Assembly (NCBI GenBank): GCA_018676855.1 | Contig: JABHDY010000003.1 | Location: 380,359 to 444,358, forward strand | DNA: 64,000 nucleotides | Source: Candidatus Woesearchaeota archaeon | Lineage (GTDB): Archaea > Nanobdellota > Nanobdellia > Woesearchaeales > GW2011-AR9 | Reading direction: 5' to 3' | In this document: in pieces, positions 44,114 through 51,837 of the stretch | How the letters are laid out: the number at the start of each line of letters is the position of its first letter | How positions within the stretch are numbered: position 1 is the stretch's first letter | The notes under the pieces: generated by a model | Database searches by the model: none | The model's input: the letters and a program-made list of their open reading frames with translations, nothing else | What the model was told of the DNA's origin: nothing | Program-made: the position numbers and the translations under genes

Positions 44114-44452
44114 ATGGTTACAAAACAAAAAATAGGTAAAGTACAATTTTATCTTGGGATAATATTGCTTATTATCACAATTATTGGTTCTATCGTTCTT
44201 TTTAAGAGTATGTTGTCATCATATGTAGATGGAGTTTCAAGTGAGACGACGACGTGGACTGATGCAAGCAAAATACTTGGTGAAGGAAGTCCTGAAAATG
44301 AAATGATTGTAGGAATACTTCTTAGTGATGTGATAACACAAGGATTAATTGTAAGATCGTTTGGATATATTTTCGGTGCAAGCGCGTTAATATTATTGAT
44401 TATGTCTGTAATGTTAATACTGCAGGGGTTAGCAAATCAATCAAAGAGGTAA
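44114..44452 (+). CDS. Small membrane protein with two transmembrane helices
   Basis: A 112-aa protein with helices at about 12-33 and 80-105 and a 45-residue external loop (SSYVDGVSSETTTWTDAS). A GAGGT site lies before the ATG. It sits between two lipoprotein genes of the same operon, with 45-nt and 4-nt gaps, and may anchor or export them. No family recognised. Confidence 0.6.
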   Translation: MVTKQKIGKVQFYLGIILLIITIIGSIVLFKSMLSSYVDGVSSETTTWTDASKILGEGSPENEMIVGILLSDVITQGLIVRSFGYIFGASALILLIMSVMLILQGLANQSKR

Positions 44453-44456
44453 AAGA

Positions 44457-45497
44457 ATGAAATATCACAATATTATGGTCGCTGTGTGTGTCTTAGGTTT
44501 CTTATTGTTGGTTGTTGGTTGTTCAAACGAAGCAGAATTGCCTGCTGAAATTACAAATGAAATTGAAGCAAAATGTAGTGATCCAAACATCGATAAAGAT
44601 CTTTGTACTTATGATTATGCTATTAACAATCAAGATGAAAAATTCTGTTTAGTGTTAAGTGGAGAAGATGATAAAAATGCATGCATTGCTGAAATAAAAG
44701 ACGATTCTTCTTTTTGTGATAACATTGATGATGAGACTGAAAACTATTATTGCATCCTAAATTCAGAACCAGACAAAGTCGACATTTCATTTTGTGATAC
44801 TTTAGATGAATTTAGCAGAGACAGCTGTCTTGGTATGGCTGCAAGTAAGACAAAAAATTCTCTATTATGTGAAAAAATTAATGACCAGATGTATATTAGT
44901 CTCTGCTTAAGTGATGTTGCTAAAGAAAGCAGAGACATTGAGCCTTGTGAGAGAATATCAGATACTCTTGTTAAGGGTTCTTGTATGGTTGAGGTTGCTA
45001 AAGTTAGTGGAAATAAAGAGATTTGTAATCTTTTAAACGAAGAATATGATCAGAATCAGTGTTTTAAAGGCGTTGCAACAGCTATAATGGATGCATCGGT
45101 TTGTGATGAAATAACAACAGGATCAACTTTTGAAAAATTGCGCAGTACAAAAGATGAATGCTTTAGAGAAATTGCCATTGTAAAAGAAGATAAAGTTCTT
45201 TGTGAACAAGTAAAGAATGCAGATGTTAAGAATTGGTGCCTAGCTTCATTTGATGATTCTGGAGAGCTATGTAAGAAAATAGAAGATGCTACTTTTAGAT
45301 TAGACTGTCAAGTGGGAATTGCAATTAAAACACAAGATCTCTCAATATGTGAGAGTATTGTTAGTTTATCAAAGAAAGATGAATGTTTTGAGGGAGTTGC
45401 TATTGCAATGAAAGACAAAGAAATTTGTGAAGAAATTTTGGATGAGTATTCAAAAGATTCTTGTACTTTTGAGATTGAATATGGAAATATGGGTTAA
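44457..45497 (+). CDS. Lipoprotein with tandem cysteine-pair repeats
   Basis: A 346-aa protein with signal and lipobox (FLLLVVGC). After it, roughly nine repeats of about 30 residues follow the pattern C-x-x-I-x(8-12)-D-x-C-x-x-x-x-A, for example FCDTLDEFSRDSCLGMAAS and ICESIVSLSKKDECFEGVAI. Each is probably a helical hairpin held by a disulfide, giving a rod-like surface protein. Such repeats suit protein binding. It is the last gene of the operon with the two proteases. Confidence 0.7.
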   Translation: MKYHNIMVAVCVLGFLLLVVGCSNEAELPAEITNEIEAKCSDPNIDKDLCTYDYAINNQDEKFCLVLSGEDDKNACIAEIKDDSSFCDNIDDETENYYCILNSEPDKVDISFCDTLDEFSRDSCLGMAASKTKNSLLCEKINDQMYISLCLSDVAKESRDIEPCERISDTLVKGSCMVEVAKVSGNKEICNLLNEEYDQNQCFKGVATAIMDASVCDEITTGSTFEKLRSTKDECFREIAIVKEDKVLCEQVKNADVKNWCLASFDDSGELCKKIEDATFRLDCQVGIAIKTQDLSICESIVSLSKKDECFEGVAIAMKDKEICEEILDEYSKDSCTFEIEYGNMG

Positions 45498-45950
45498 TCC
45501 TGTTTTTCTCTTTTTTTTCTGTATTTTTGTTTTGTAGTTTATCTATTTGATATTGCTAATTCTCTATCTTAGTATACATACGACATACATTCTCCGATAT
45601 CTCATTAAAAACGATAGCAAACTCTATTTTTTGTGTATACTTGTGGCAAAATGCCGTACAAACCTAATAAGCAAGTTCCACCACATGATTTTGTGTGGAC
45701 ACTTTGCAAAAAGCGTGTTACAGCGCTAATAAATGAGGAATGCTCCATACTAAACTTGTCTTGACATCTCTTCCAAAACATCAGTACAAGACTATTAAAC
45801 AAACTACACTCAATAGAAAATTAGGAAATTTGTGTATGCAATCGATATACAAGGCTAATAAAGGTTTTGTGCACCGGATGCAAATTAGACTAATAAGAGT
45901 CCTACAAATGTCCTACAAAGTATAAAAACAACACGGAGGTAAAAACTATC
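45498..45950. other. Non-coding region upstream of the first recombinase gene, with short repeats
   Basis: About 450 bp without a credible gene. CTAATAA occurs four times in the plus orientation at 45664, 45726, 45855 and 45890, and TCCTACAAA twice in tandem (45900 and 45911) just before a TATA-like AGTATAAAAAC and the GGAGGT site of the recombinase gene. The layout suggests recombinase arm sites and an operator, by inference. The rest shows nothing I can name. Confidence 0.45.
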
Positions 45951-46466
45951 ATGACCCAACACTACAAACGTGAACCTTTGGAAGAAGATGAAATGTTCTT
46001 GCTCAAACAAGCATGTAAAACATTTGAAGAATCGTTAATCATCAACGTCTTGTTAGAAACTGGAATGAGAGTTAGTGAACTTGCCAAACTAACCAAGGAT
46101 CAAATCTCATGGCAACGAGATTGTATCACAACCTATGGCAAGGGTAACAAGAGAAGAGTAATTCCTGTGAGTAGCACCACGAGATTTTACTTGAGTGAAT
46201 ACTTCAAAGAACAAGCGAAGATAAAATACGGTGAGAGATGGATTCAAAAGACGGTCAAACGAGTAGCTGAGAGAGCAAAGCTGATGAAGAAAGTAAGTCC
46301 GCATGTTCTTAGGCACACTTTTGCTGTGTGCTATTTGCACAAAGGGGGGAATGTGAGAGCATTGCAGGGTATATTGGGGCACTCTCATATTCAAACAACG
46401 GACATGTATCTCAACTATTCTGGGATTCGTGTGATAGATGATTTTAAGAGGGTATGGGAGCAATGA
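45951..46466 (+). CDS. Tyrosine recombinase, catalytic domain only
   Basis: A 171-aa XerC/D-like integrase. The catalytic set is visible: R40 (ETGMRVSEL), K67 in the KGNKRR hairpin, H118 and R121 in HVLRHTF, H144 in GHSHIQTT and the nucleophile Y153. The usual N-terminal core-binding domain of about 90 residues is absent, and no frame upstream supplies it. A strong CGGAGGT site precedes the ATG. Such short recombinases occur in archaeal elements and may work with a separate DNA-binding subunit. The next gene overlaps by 4 nt. Confidence 0.85.
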   Translation: MTQHYKREPLEEDEMFLLKQACKTFEESLIINVLLETGMRVSELAKLTKDQISWQRDCITTYGKGNKRRVIPVSSTTRFYLSEYFKEQAKIKYGERWIQKTVKRVAERAKLMKKVSPHVLRHTFAVCYLHKGGNVRALQGILGHSHIQTTDMYLNYSGIRVIDDFKRVWEQ

Positions 46467-47521
46467 AAGCAAGATATTATGTTATGGGAATTGTGCTCAT
46501 TGCAGTGAGTTTTCCAGTAGAACTTTTGGCAGGAAAACTCTCGTTTTTGAGCACTTGGCTTGCTCAAAACCTATTTTGGTTTGGGTTAGGTATTGTATCT
46601 GTGTTAATCGTGCTTGAAATCGTAACACAGATTTACAATGAATACAATGACAATTTTCGAACACCTCGCACGTTGCTCTTTGAATCGAAAGAGCGTATTG
46701 ACAAAGAGCGAGAAATGATAAAAAAACTCTTGGAGTTTGATGCTGAGAATTGTTCACATCAAAAGCTCAGCGATCATTTCAATGAGCTTATGGATTCTAA
46801 CTTTTCACGAGAGGCACTTGCACCACTTGCGTTCAAGTGGTTTGAGCATGTTGAATTAACTGTACATGAATTCAATACATATTACAATGATAAAGAAATT
46901 GAAGCATTAGATCAACAAATCTCTGAGAAGAAAAAGAAGTTAAAGCAAACGAAAGCAGATGTTCATTACCAAAAAACGTTAGAAGAGGAACATCTCACTT
47001 CACGCAAAGAAGAATTCTTGGAAGAGAACAAAAACAGAAAGTTTGTGCATGCTGAGTATTTAGATGAAGAACAAAAAACATGGCTTGAAGAAGCAGGATT
47101 CGTGCGAGATCATCAATGGTGCATCCAACACAAAGAAACAGAAGAGTTCATGATACGAACTGCAAAGAAGGAGAGTACATCGCATGCGTATTTAATGGGA
47201 GCGATCTATGAGTACGTTGATGAGCACGCAACTGTTGAGATGCTTGACACCAAATCGCCCGATGTTGTTTTTGAGTATGCAGGTAACTCTTGGGCGATTG
47301 AAGTTGAGACAGGTTCAGTTCTCAAGAAGAGTAAGAAACAGTTGCTAGAGAAAGTCAAACGTTTGGAGAGTAAATATCCTGAGACATGGTTCTTTGTTGT
47401 GACCAACAAGAACTTGATTTCAAAATACAAAAAGTATGGTCAAGCATTTGATCGAAGTGCAATTGTTGATCATCTGGATTCAATTTTTTATCCAGATGGT
47501 TATTCTAACACCCCTCAATGA
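46463..47521 (+). CDS. Membrane-anchored protein with a PD-(D/E)xK nuclease-like C-terminus
   Basis: A 352-aa protein. Two N-terminal membrane helices (about 5-22 and 30-52) are followed by a coiled coil rich in Lys and Glu (about 130-190) and a C-terminal domain with SPDVVFEYAGNSWAIEVETG, matching the PD...E-x-E core of restriction-like nuclease folds; the E-V-E-T-G form recurs in mobile-element proteins. The usual lysine is replaced by threonine, so activity is doubtful. The start at 46463 gives an ATGA overlap with the recombinase; the track start is 9 nt upstream. Confidence 0.55.
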   Translation: MKARYYVMGIVLIAVSFPVELLAGKLSFLSTWLAQNLFWFGLGIVSVLIVLEIVTQIYNEYNDNFRTPRTLLFESKERIDKEREMIKKLLEFDAENCSHQKLSDHFNELMDSNFSREALAPLAFKWFEHVELTVHEFNTYYNDKEIEALDQQISEKKKKLKQTKADVHYQKTLEEEHLTSRKEEFLEENKNRKFVHAEYLDEEQKTWLEEAGFVRDHQWCIQHKETEEFMIRTAKKESTSHAYLMGAIYEYVDEHATVEMLDTKSPDVVFEYAGNSWAIEVETGSVLKKSKKQLLEKVKRLESKYPETWFFVVTNKNLISKYKKYGQAFDRSAIVDHLDSIFYPDGYSNTPQ

Positions 47522-47568
47522 ATGGGTGTTTGGAGTATATAAAGAAAGATAGTTTTTTCCTCCATGCC

Positions 47569-47639
47569 ATATTTGGGGTGGTGGAGGGGGTGTTTTGTGT
47601 TTAAAATTTGCAAAATTGCCCCTTTTCCGCCACCCATAT
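47569..47639. terminator. Long imperfect hairpin between convergent genes
   Basis: Outer arms GGGTGGTGG (47576-47584) and CCGCCACCC (47627-47635) pair over 9 bp with one G-T, flanked by ATAT/ATAT. Inside, GGGG pairs with CCCC (47619-47622) and TTTTG with CAAAA. It lies between the ends of the nuclease-like gene and the second recombinase gene, so a two-way terminator is likely. The GC-rich arms stand out in this DNA, and the left arm could also form a G-quadruplex. Confidence 0.5.
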
Positions 47640-47666
47640 ATTACTATGTATTAGTAAGGTGGTTTG

Positions 47667-48398
47667 TTACGCGGGAGATTGGAGGAAGTTTAGTTTTTCA
47701 TGATACTCTTCTCTGCTCAGATCTCCGTTGGCAAATCTGAGTTGCAAAAGTTGCACTGGATCTGTGATATTATGATTGAGTTTGTGTTTTTTGTTTTTTC
47801 CAAATGCTCCATTAATTTTGTTCTGTAAATCTTTATTGCTAATATAGGCATAGATTTGCGTTGTGTGAATATCTGAGTGCCCCAAAGCTCGTTGCACATA
47901 ATAGAGATCAACTCCTTTTTCCAAGAGAAAGGTGGCATACGTATGTCTGAGAGTGTGGAATGAGTATGCATGACGTTGCTGACCATGTTTGGTTTTCTCA
48001 GTTGGGATAAGTAACTCTGCTTTTTTCAGATACGCTCTGAACTTCTGTGAGAGTTGCCCAGTTGCCATTGTCTTATTATACATTCCAGGAATCACAAATT
48101 CTGAATCCGAGATGCGAAACCATTTTTGCAAAATGGGTTTCATTTTCTCTGGCAGCATCACGTAGCGATCTTTACTTCCCTTTCCTTGCACGATTTTTAT
48201 TTTCTCTGCTTCGAAATCAATGTCTAACTTTTTCAAATTGCACACTTCTGAAATCCTAAGTCCGCAACATAATCCTAACAGTGCTGCAATGAAGACATCT
48301 GTTTGTTCAATCACTGAGAATAGTTCAGTGAGTTGCTTTTTGTTGAGAACGTTTGGCAACTTTCTTCCTTTTTCTTTGATTCTTCTAACGTTTACCAT
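47667..48398 (-). CDS. Tyrosine recombinase with a C-terminal SHOCT-like tail
   Basis: A 243-aa XerC/D-type catalytic domain: R48 (CGLRISEV), K76 (GKGSKDR), H148 and R151 (HTLRHTY), H174 (GHSDIHTT) and nucleophile Y183. As in the first recombinase, no full N-terminal core-binding domain is present. The last 30 residues, DPVQLLQLRFANGDLSREEY, match a SHOCT motif, a short helical tail often used for oligomer contacts. The 128-aa gene immediately upstream (1-nt gap) may supply the missing DNA-binding part. Convergent with the 45951-47521 pair. Confidence 0.85.
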   Translation of the reverse strand: MVNVRRIKEKGRKLPNVLNKKQLTELFSVIEQTDVFIAALLGLCCGLRISEVCNLKKLDIDFEAEKIKIVQGKGSKDRYVMLPEKMKPILQKWFRISDSEFVIPGMYNKTMATGQLSQKFRAYLKKAELLIPTEKTKHGQQRHAYSFHTLRHTYATFLLEKGVDLYYVQRALGHSDIHTTQIYAYISNKDLQNKINGAFGKNKKHKLNHNITDPVQLLQLRFANGDLSREEYHEKLNFLQSPA

Positions 48399-48399
48399 T

Positions 48400-48786
48400 T
48401 TACATCTCCCTCACAATTCTCAAGCCGTGTTGTCTGATGTCAATTTGCAAACTGGTGTGCGTTTCATGTTTTCGTTGAAAGGCTACACTTGCTGCTTTCT
48501 TTTGACTAAGGTAATGATTCTTAAGCTGGAAGCGAATTTCATCAGGTACTCGCTCTAAAAGCGCCCAGCGATAGACTGTGTAGGGATTGTAGCTATTTTC
48601 TATTAAGTGGTTGTAGACTTGTCTCTCTTTTCCCAATAGCATCACTTTTCGTTTCTTGTAATGGTAGATTGCTAATTTGCTCAGAAATGAACACCAATTA
48701 CGAACTTCTATCTCGGGAAACCGAACTAGAATTAGTTTTTTTACTTTGTCTAACTCTTCATAGACATTTTTACGAACTCTTGCCAT
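48400..48786 (-). CDS. Possible DNA-binding partner of the second recombinase
   Basis: A basic, helical 128-aa protein (MARVRKNVYEELDKVKKLIL) directly upstream of the recombinase gene. It has no known motif I can name; its size, helicity, charge and position would suit a core-binding domain encoded as a separate chain, but it could equally be an unrelated accessory protein. A GGAGGT site precedes the ATG, and a TATA box candidate AACATTTATAGAC lies near 48870. Confidence 0.5.
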   Translation of the reverse strand: MARVRKNVYEELDKVKKLILVRFPEIEVRNWCSFLSKLAIYHYKKRKVMLLGKERQVYNHLIENSYNPYTVYRWALLERVPDEIRFQLKNHYLSQKKAASVAFQRKHETHTSLQIDIRQHGLRIVREM

Positions 48787-49019
48787 TTTTTGTGTACCTC
48801 CATGTTTAGAGTTCTCTCAAATGCCAAAATTTTGGGGATACGTAAGGCAAGCGCAACAATTCGCAGTCTATAAATGTTTGTTGTTTTTACTACTCCAAAG
48901 TAATGTTTATAATAAACTTGTCATTATCCGTCCAAAAGATAAAAATTTGGACGAAATCTTTCTGCAATAAATGTGTGAAGAAAATAATAAGAACAAATAT
49001 TGTAATTGTCGAATTGGCA
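48787..49019. other. Intergenic region with three inverted repeats
   Basis: Contains the palindrome CCAAAATTTTGG (48824-48835) in the leader of the 128-aa gene, GTTTAT-A-ATAAAC (48905-48917), and the 8-bp inverted repeat CGTCCAAA/TTTGGACG (48929-48953) past the end of the 938-aa gene. The last could be a terminator; the others could be regulatory or recombination sites. No gene seen. Confidence 0.45.
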
Positions 49020-51836
49020 CTATGTTTGTCCTGCAACAGTACCTGTTGAAAGTTTATATATTTCATCTATTTTTTCTTTTGTTTTTCCTCTTCCTCTAAA
49101 CTTCCACCGATATATTGAAAAGATATCTTCTGTTTCACGTAATTCATCAATGCTAATAACATGATCTAAAATATGGGCATCAATTGCTGGTTGAGACCCT
49201 TCAAAGATTCTTACGTAGGGTCTACCATCAATTTCTAATACTTCTTTTATAGCTTGAGCATGTCCTCCTCTCAAAATCACATCTCCTGGTTGAACACCAT
49301 CATATCTTTCTGGAGGTATTATTTCAATATCTTGTTCCCATGACCTACCTTTTTCGATTCCTTCAACCAACGCTTCATACGTTCTTGTGGACTTACTCAT
49401 CCAATCACTAATAAACACCCTGCCCCTACCAGGATAATCACTTAAACATGTTGCACCTTTATCATAACAGATATCTCTTCCTGTTACGCGCGCATACTCA
49501 TACGCTAACCGAAACTGAGTATCTATACATTCTTGTTTTTTGCTTATTATACCTAACGCAAGTTTGTCCTGATTAAAATATACTATTTCAGGAACTTCTA
49601 AAAGTTGACCGCCAACAGTAACATGTGATTCGCGGTCAAACCATTCTCTTGTATATTGATAAATGTCAGACTTTTTCATTACTGGAAAACCTTCAAGGTA
49701 CTCAGAATAGCTTAATCTTGCATTTCCATCTTCAGAACTGATAACTTGGCCGAAAACGCCCGTCTTTCTTTCTCCAATATCAACAGTTAAGTCCGATTCA
49801 ATTCTTTTAAGATGGTAGGATTTACTATTAAGTTCACGACTAAGCCCTATGTATTCCAAGAAACGAGGGTCGGATTCGATTTTGTTTAATTCTAAATATA
49901 CTGCTTTAATTTTTTCTTGAACTTCTTGATATTCCTTTTTAATTTGTTCAGCTTCTTCAGGCGTTCCACGTTGCTCTGCCCTTCGTAAATCTCCTAATAA
50001 AATACGACTTTGAGTTCGTAGTCCCATTGCTACCTGTTTAGTACCACCATATAAAAGATCAGTATATTCTGATCTTTTACTTCTAAGAGATAAAGCATCT
50101 TCCTCAATAGGTTTGATTAATGTAGTTAACTTTTCTATTTCTGTTGTTAATCTTTTTTTTTCTTGTAGAAGATCCTCCCTCTCTTCAAAAGTAAGAGCAG
50201 GGTAATAAGACGTGTCCACACCAAGATCGTACGTTTTTTCTTCTCCAGAATCTGTAGTATACAAAATACGCAAATCAGAGGCCACTAAAGCTGTATCCTT
50301 ACTTTCACTTGCTTTACCAATAATATCCTCACCGTCTGTCTTTAGATGCCACTTACCATCAAGGATTTCAACATTTCCTGATGCCTTAGCACTTAATGCC
50401 AAAGGTCGATTAGTTTCTGACTCTCTTTGAAGAATTATTTCTCCACCATCCATTGTAAATTCAAAACGCCCTTCCCTTTTCTGAGTTTTCCAATCCTCAT
50501 AAACAAGTTGAAATTCTGGGAATACTGGATTATCATCTTCTAATTTGGTTGTAAAACCATTTCCACTTGCCAGAACATAATCCTTCCCAGAAATAAAATG
50601 GTTACCCTCTGGCCTCATTGAAGGAACAAGCTTTTCATATAATTTTTCTCTTTTCTGACGGTACCGCAAATTAATATCTTCTCGTTCAATGATAAAAGGG
50701 AGAGATTCTTGTGTTAATTCTCTTAAAGCACGTCCCGCAGAATTAACTTCTGAAATAACTGAGAACAGTTCAGTTTCAACAGCAGAAATTTCTGTGTAAC
50801 CTGCTCTACGTTCGTTAAGATGCTTTAACTTTATTTCTAACTCTTTCTGTTTCTTTTTGCTTGATGCAAATTTTGCACTTGTTTCACCAAACACTTTATC
50901 AAATTCGTCTAATTGAGAAAATTTGGCAAGATCTTTCTTTTCTCTTTCGTTAAGTTTGTCTAATTCAACATTTTCAATATACAACAATTGTAACGTTGTA
51001 TCTTTCTTTGTGACATGAGTAAAACCGTCGACGGAAACGTCAGAAGAGGACCCCACTAAAACTGGTTTACCATCTTTAAAAGTGAGTGATCCTTTTCTAA
51101 TCATATCTTTATTTGGAAGATTAATGTCTTTACCTTTAATAGTTAAAGAAAGATCTTCATCCATACCAGCAATTGTAGATTTTGATAATGTAAGTTCTTC
51201 TAATTCCTGATCAAATTGGAAAATAGTTTGTCGATCAAAACGCACTCCTGCAAAACCCATGGCTTCGCCCCGAATCGTACCTTCTTTAAATGAAAATGTT
51301 GCTAACTGAACCTTTTTACCAGCAATCTCACCTTCTTCCAAACTAAAATCTGTAAATCCATAGGGCATGACTTTTGCGCTTAATGTCCCTTTGAAGTCCC
51401 ATTCTTTCTCGGCCGTATCAATTATGAAAATGTTACCTGATGAATCTATTTTTATTTTTTCGTCAGCATCAGAAAAATCATAAACGTTAATCTCTTGACC
51501 AGCAGTTCCTCTCAGTACCCCCTCTTGTTCATAATTAAAAAGTTGAGAAGAAACTCCTGGATCAATTGTTATGCTAATACCTTTATATTCCATATAATTC
51601 TCAAAAACAACTGGAGCAGTAACAATATTAGAAGAATCCATAAAGTAATCATACGCAATCTGAACATTTTCGTCAGTAAATACGACTATTTGTTTAATGT
51701 ACGTTATTTGATCTGATGAACTTAAGAAACTAAAATCGTCAGGATTACCGTCAAACTCTTCTAATGTAATTTCTCCTTCTGCCACGACAAAGTTAATTGC
51801 CAGTACAAGCACTATAGTTAAGATTAATTTTTTCAT
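49020..51836 (-). CDS. Large secreted protein with coiled coils and an NlpC-like C-terminal domain
   Basis: A 938-aa protein with a signal peptide (MKKLILTIVLVLAINFVVA). The N-terminal 280 residues are short beta repeats (GEIAGKKVQLATFSFKEGTI), followed by charged coiled-coil stretches (about 300-400 and 560-690). Near the C-terminus, Cys770 (QECIDTQFRLAYEYAR) and His859 (VQPGDVILRGGHAQAI) are arranged as in NlpC/P60 or CHAP cysteine peptidases and amidases; this is tentative. It lies 1 nt after the 353-codon pilin-like gene and mirrors the 719-aa protein that follows the paralogous pilin-like gene at 36 kb. Confidence 0.6.
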   Translation of the reverse strand: MKKLILTIVLVLAINFVVAEGEITLEEFDGNPDDFSFLSSSDQITYIKQIVVFTDENVQIAYDYFMDSSNIVTAPVVFENYMEYKGISITIDPGVSSQLFNYEQEGVLRGTAGQEINVYDFSDADEKIKIDSSGNIFIIDTAEKEWDFKGTLSAKVMPYGFTDFSLEEGEIAGKKVQLATFSFKEGTIRGEAMGFAGVRFDRQTIFQFDQELEELTLSKSTIAGMDEDLSLTIKGKDINLPNKDMIRKGSLTFKDGKPVLVGSSSDVSVDGFTHVTKKDTTLQLLYIENVELDKLNEREKKDLAKFSQLDEFDKVFGETSAKFASSKKKQKELEIKLKHLNERRAGYTEISAVETELFSVISEVNSAGRALRELTQESLPFIIEREDINLRYRQKREKLYEKLVPSMRPEGNHFISGKDYVLASGNGFTTKLEDDNPVFPEFQLVYEDWKTQKREGRFEFTMDGGEIILQRESETNRPLALSAKASGNVEILDGKWHLKTDGEDIIGKASESKDTALVASDLRILYTTDSGEEKTYDLGVDTSYYPALTFEEREDLLQEKKRLTTEIEKLTTLIKPIEEDALSLRSKRSEYTDLLYGGTKQVAMGLRTQSRILLGDLRRAEQRGTPEEAEQIKKEYQEVQEKIKAVYLELNKIESDPRFLEYIGLSRELNSKSYHLKRIESDLTVDIGERKTGVFGQVISSEDGNARLSYSEYLEGFPVMKKSDIYQYTREWFDRESHVTVGGQLLEVPEIVYFNQDKLALGIISKKQECIDTQFRLAYEYARVTGRDICYDKGATCLSDYPGRGRVFISDWMSKSTRTYEALVEGIEKGRSWEQDIEIIPPERYDGVQPGDVILRGGHAQAIKEVLEIDGRPYVRIFEGSQPAIDAHILDHVISIDELRETEDIFSIYRWKFRGRGKTKEKIDEIYKLSTGTVAGQT

Positions 51837-51837
51837 T

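Noticed and set aside
44070-44135. 21-codon plus-strand ORF (MKKKTLLQNSKEVLK) between the papain-like and small membrane protein genes
   Set aside because: Very short, overlaps the next gene and has no supporting site; probably chance, though a leader peptide cannot be excluded.
45605-45925. 65-aa and 61-aa ORFs on the two strands of the recombinase upstream region
   Set aside because: No ribosome binding site, no fold-like pattern and mutual overlap. I considered whether the plus-strand one was the missing core-binding domain of the recombinase; it does not resemble it and ends with a stop.
47564-47720. Possible leaderless small ORF starting MPYLGWWRGCF behind a TATA-like box
   Set aside because: It runs through the GC-rich hairpin and into the opposite recombinase gene; the hairpin explains the sequence better than a protein.
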